From assembly GCA_002449595.1 (NCBI GenBank), contig DJXE01000024.1, positions 6,329-11,939 of the forward strand: a stretch of DNA of 5,611 nt, in the 5' to 3' direction. The DNA comes from Lachnospiraceae bacterium UBA7012 (lineage in GTDB: Bacteria > Bacillota > Clostridia > Lachnospirales > Lachnospiraceae). The first letter of the stretch is position 1, and each line of letters opens with the position of its first letter. The notes beneath the pieces are model-generated. The model was given only the letters and a program-made list of their open reading frames with translations, was not told the DNA's origin and did not search any database. The translations under genes were made by a program, and so were the position numbers. Shown one piece after another: positions 5,575-5,611 of the stretch.

Positions 5575-5611
5575 ATGAATTATTTCGTTGAAGGGATACA
5601 GGGAAGCGGAA
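5575..5611 (+). CDS. Start of a P-loop NTPase gene (cut by window edge)
   Basis: Twelve codons are present, MNYFVEGIQGSG, with the next codon beginning in A. The GIQGSG core followed by a likely Lys is the beginning of a Walker A motif (GxxGxGK[ST]) very close to the N-terminus, as in small nucleotide or nucleoside kinase-like and other P-loop ATPases. The specific family cannot be told from so little. GGAG at 5558-5561 is a possible ribosome binding site, though its 13-nt spacing is long. It begins 27 bp after rlmD on the same strand with no terminator between, in the AT-rich stretch that may belong to an inserted element. Confidence 0.6.
   Translation, partial: MNYFVEGIQGSG

Overview
This is a high-GC segment of what looks like a bacterial chromosome, most likely from a Firmicute of the Clostridia and plausibly a high-GC Lachnospiraceae. 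The evidence is a MutS2 protein, a YhaM-type exoribonuclease (a Firmicutes family), strong GGAGG-type ribosome binding sites, and an RlmD-type methyltransferase with a TRAM domain and iron-sulfur cysteines. The taxonomic call is an inference from gene content and protein style, not from a marker gene. I see no tRNA, rRNA, CRISPR array or complete mobile element.

Layout. Positions 1-1143 (minus strand) hold the N-terminal 381 codons of mutS2, which leaves the window at position 1 just after the Walker B region. Positions 1144-1284 are a 141-bp divergent promoter region. It has an extended -10 element for the rightward genes, TGCAC/GTGCA half-sites, and a leader hairpin directly before a strong Shine-Dalgarno sequence. 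Three rightward genes follow with gaps of 56 and 28 bp and probably form one operon: a membrane-anchored HtrA/DegP-like protein with a PDZ domain (1285-2865), yhaM (2922-3866), and an RlmD/RlmCD-type 23S rRNA uracil-C5 methyltransferase (3895-5547). A P-loop NTPase gene starts at 5575 and leaves the window after 12 codons.

How the genes fit together. YhaM (3'-5' RNA trimming) and RlmD (23S rRNA m5U) both act on RNA, and MutS2 homologues are linked to collided-ribosome rescue as well as to DNA recombination. An RNA/ribosome maintenance theme is therefore plausible but unproven. The HtrA-like protein is the outlier: it keeps the protease fold and the PDZ domain, but the catalytic His and Asp, and probably the Ser, are replaced, so it reads as a pseudoprotease.

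Main points for a second look: (1) the HtrA-like pseudoprotease; (2) a terminator-shaped hairpin with an 11-bp stem and T-run inside the first 27 codons of rlmD; (3) a sharp fall in GC content, from about 66% (5341-5460) to about 37% (5461-5611), beginning at the conserved HVETV codons near the 3' end of rlmD, a known type of integration site for conjugative elements. The last suggests that the right edge of the window is the left end of an inserted element.
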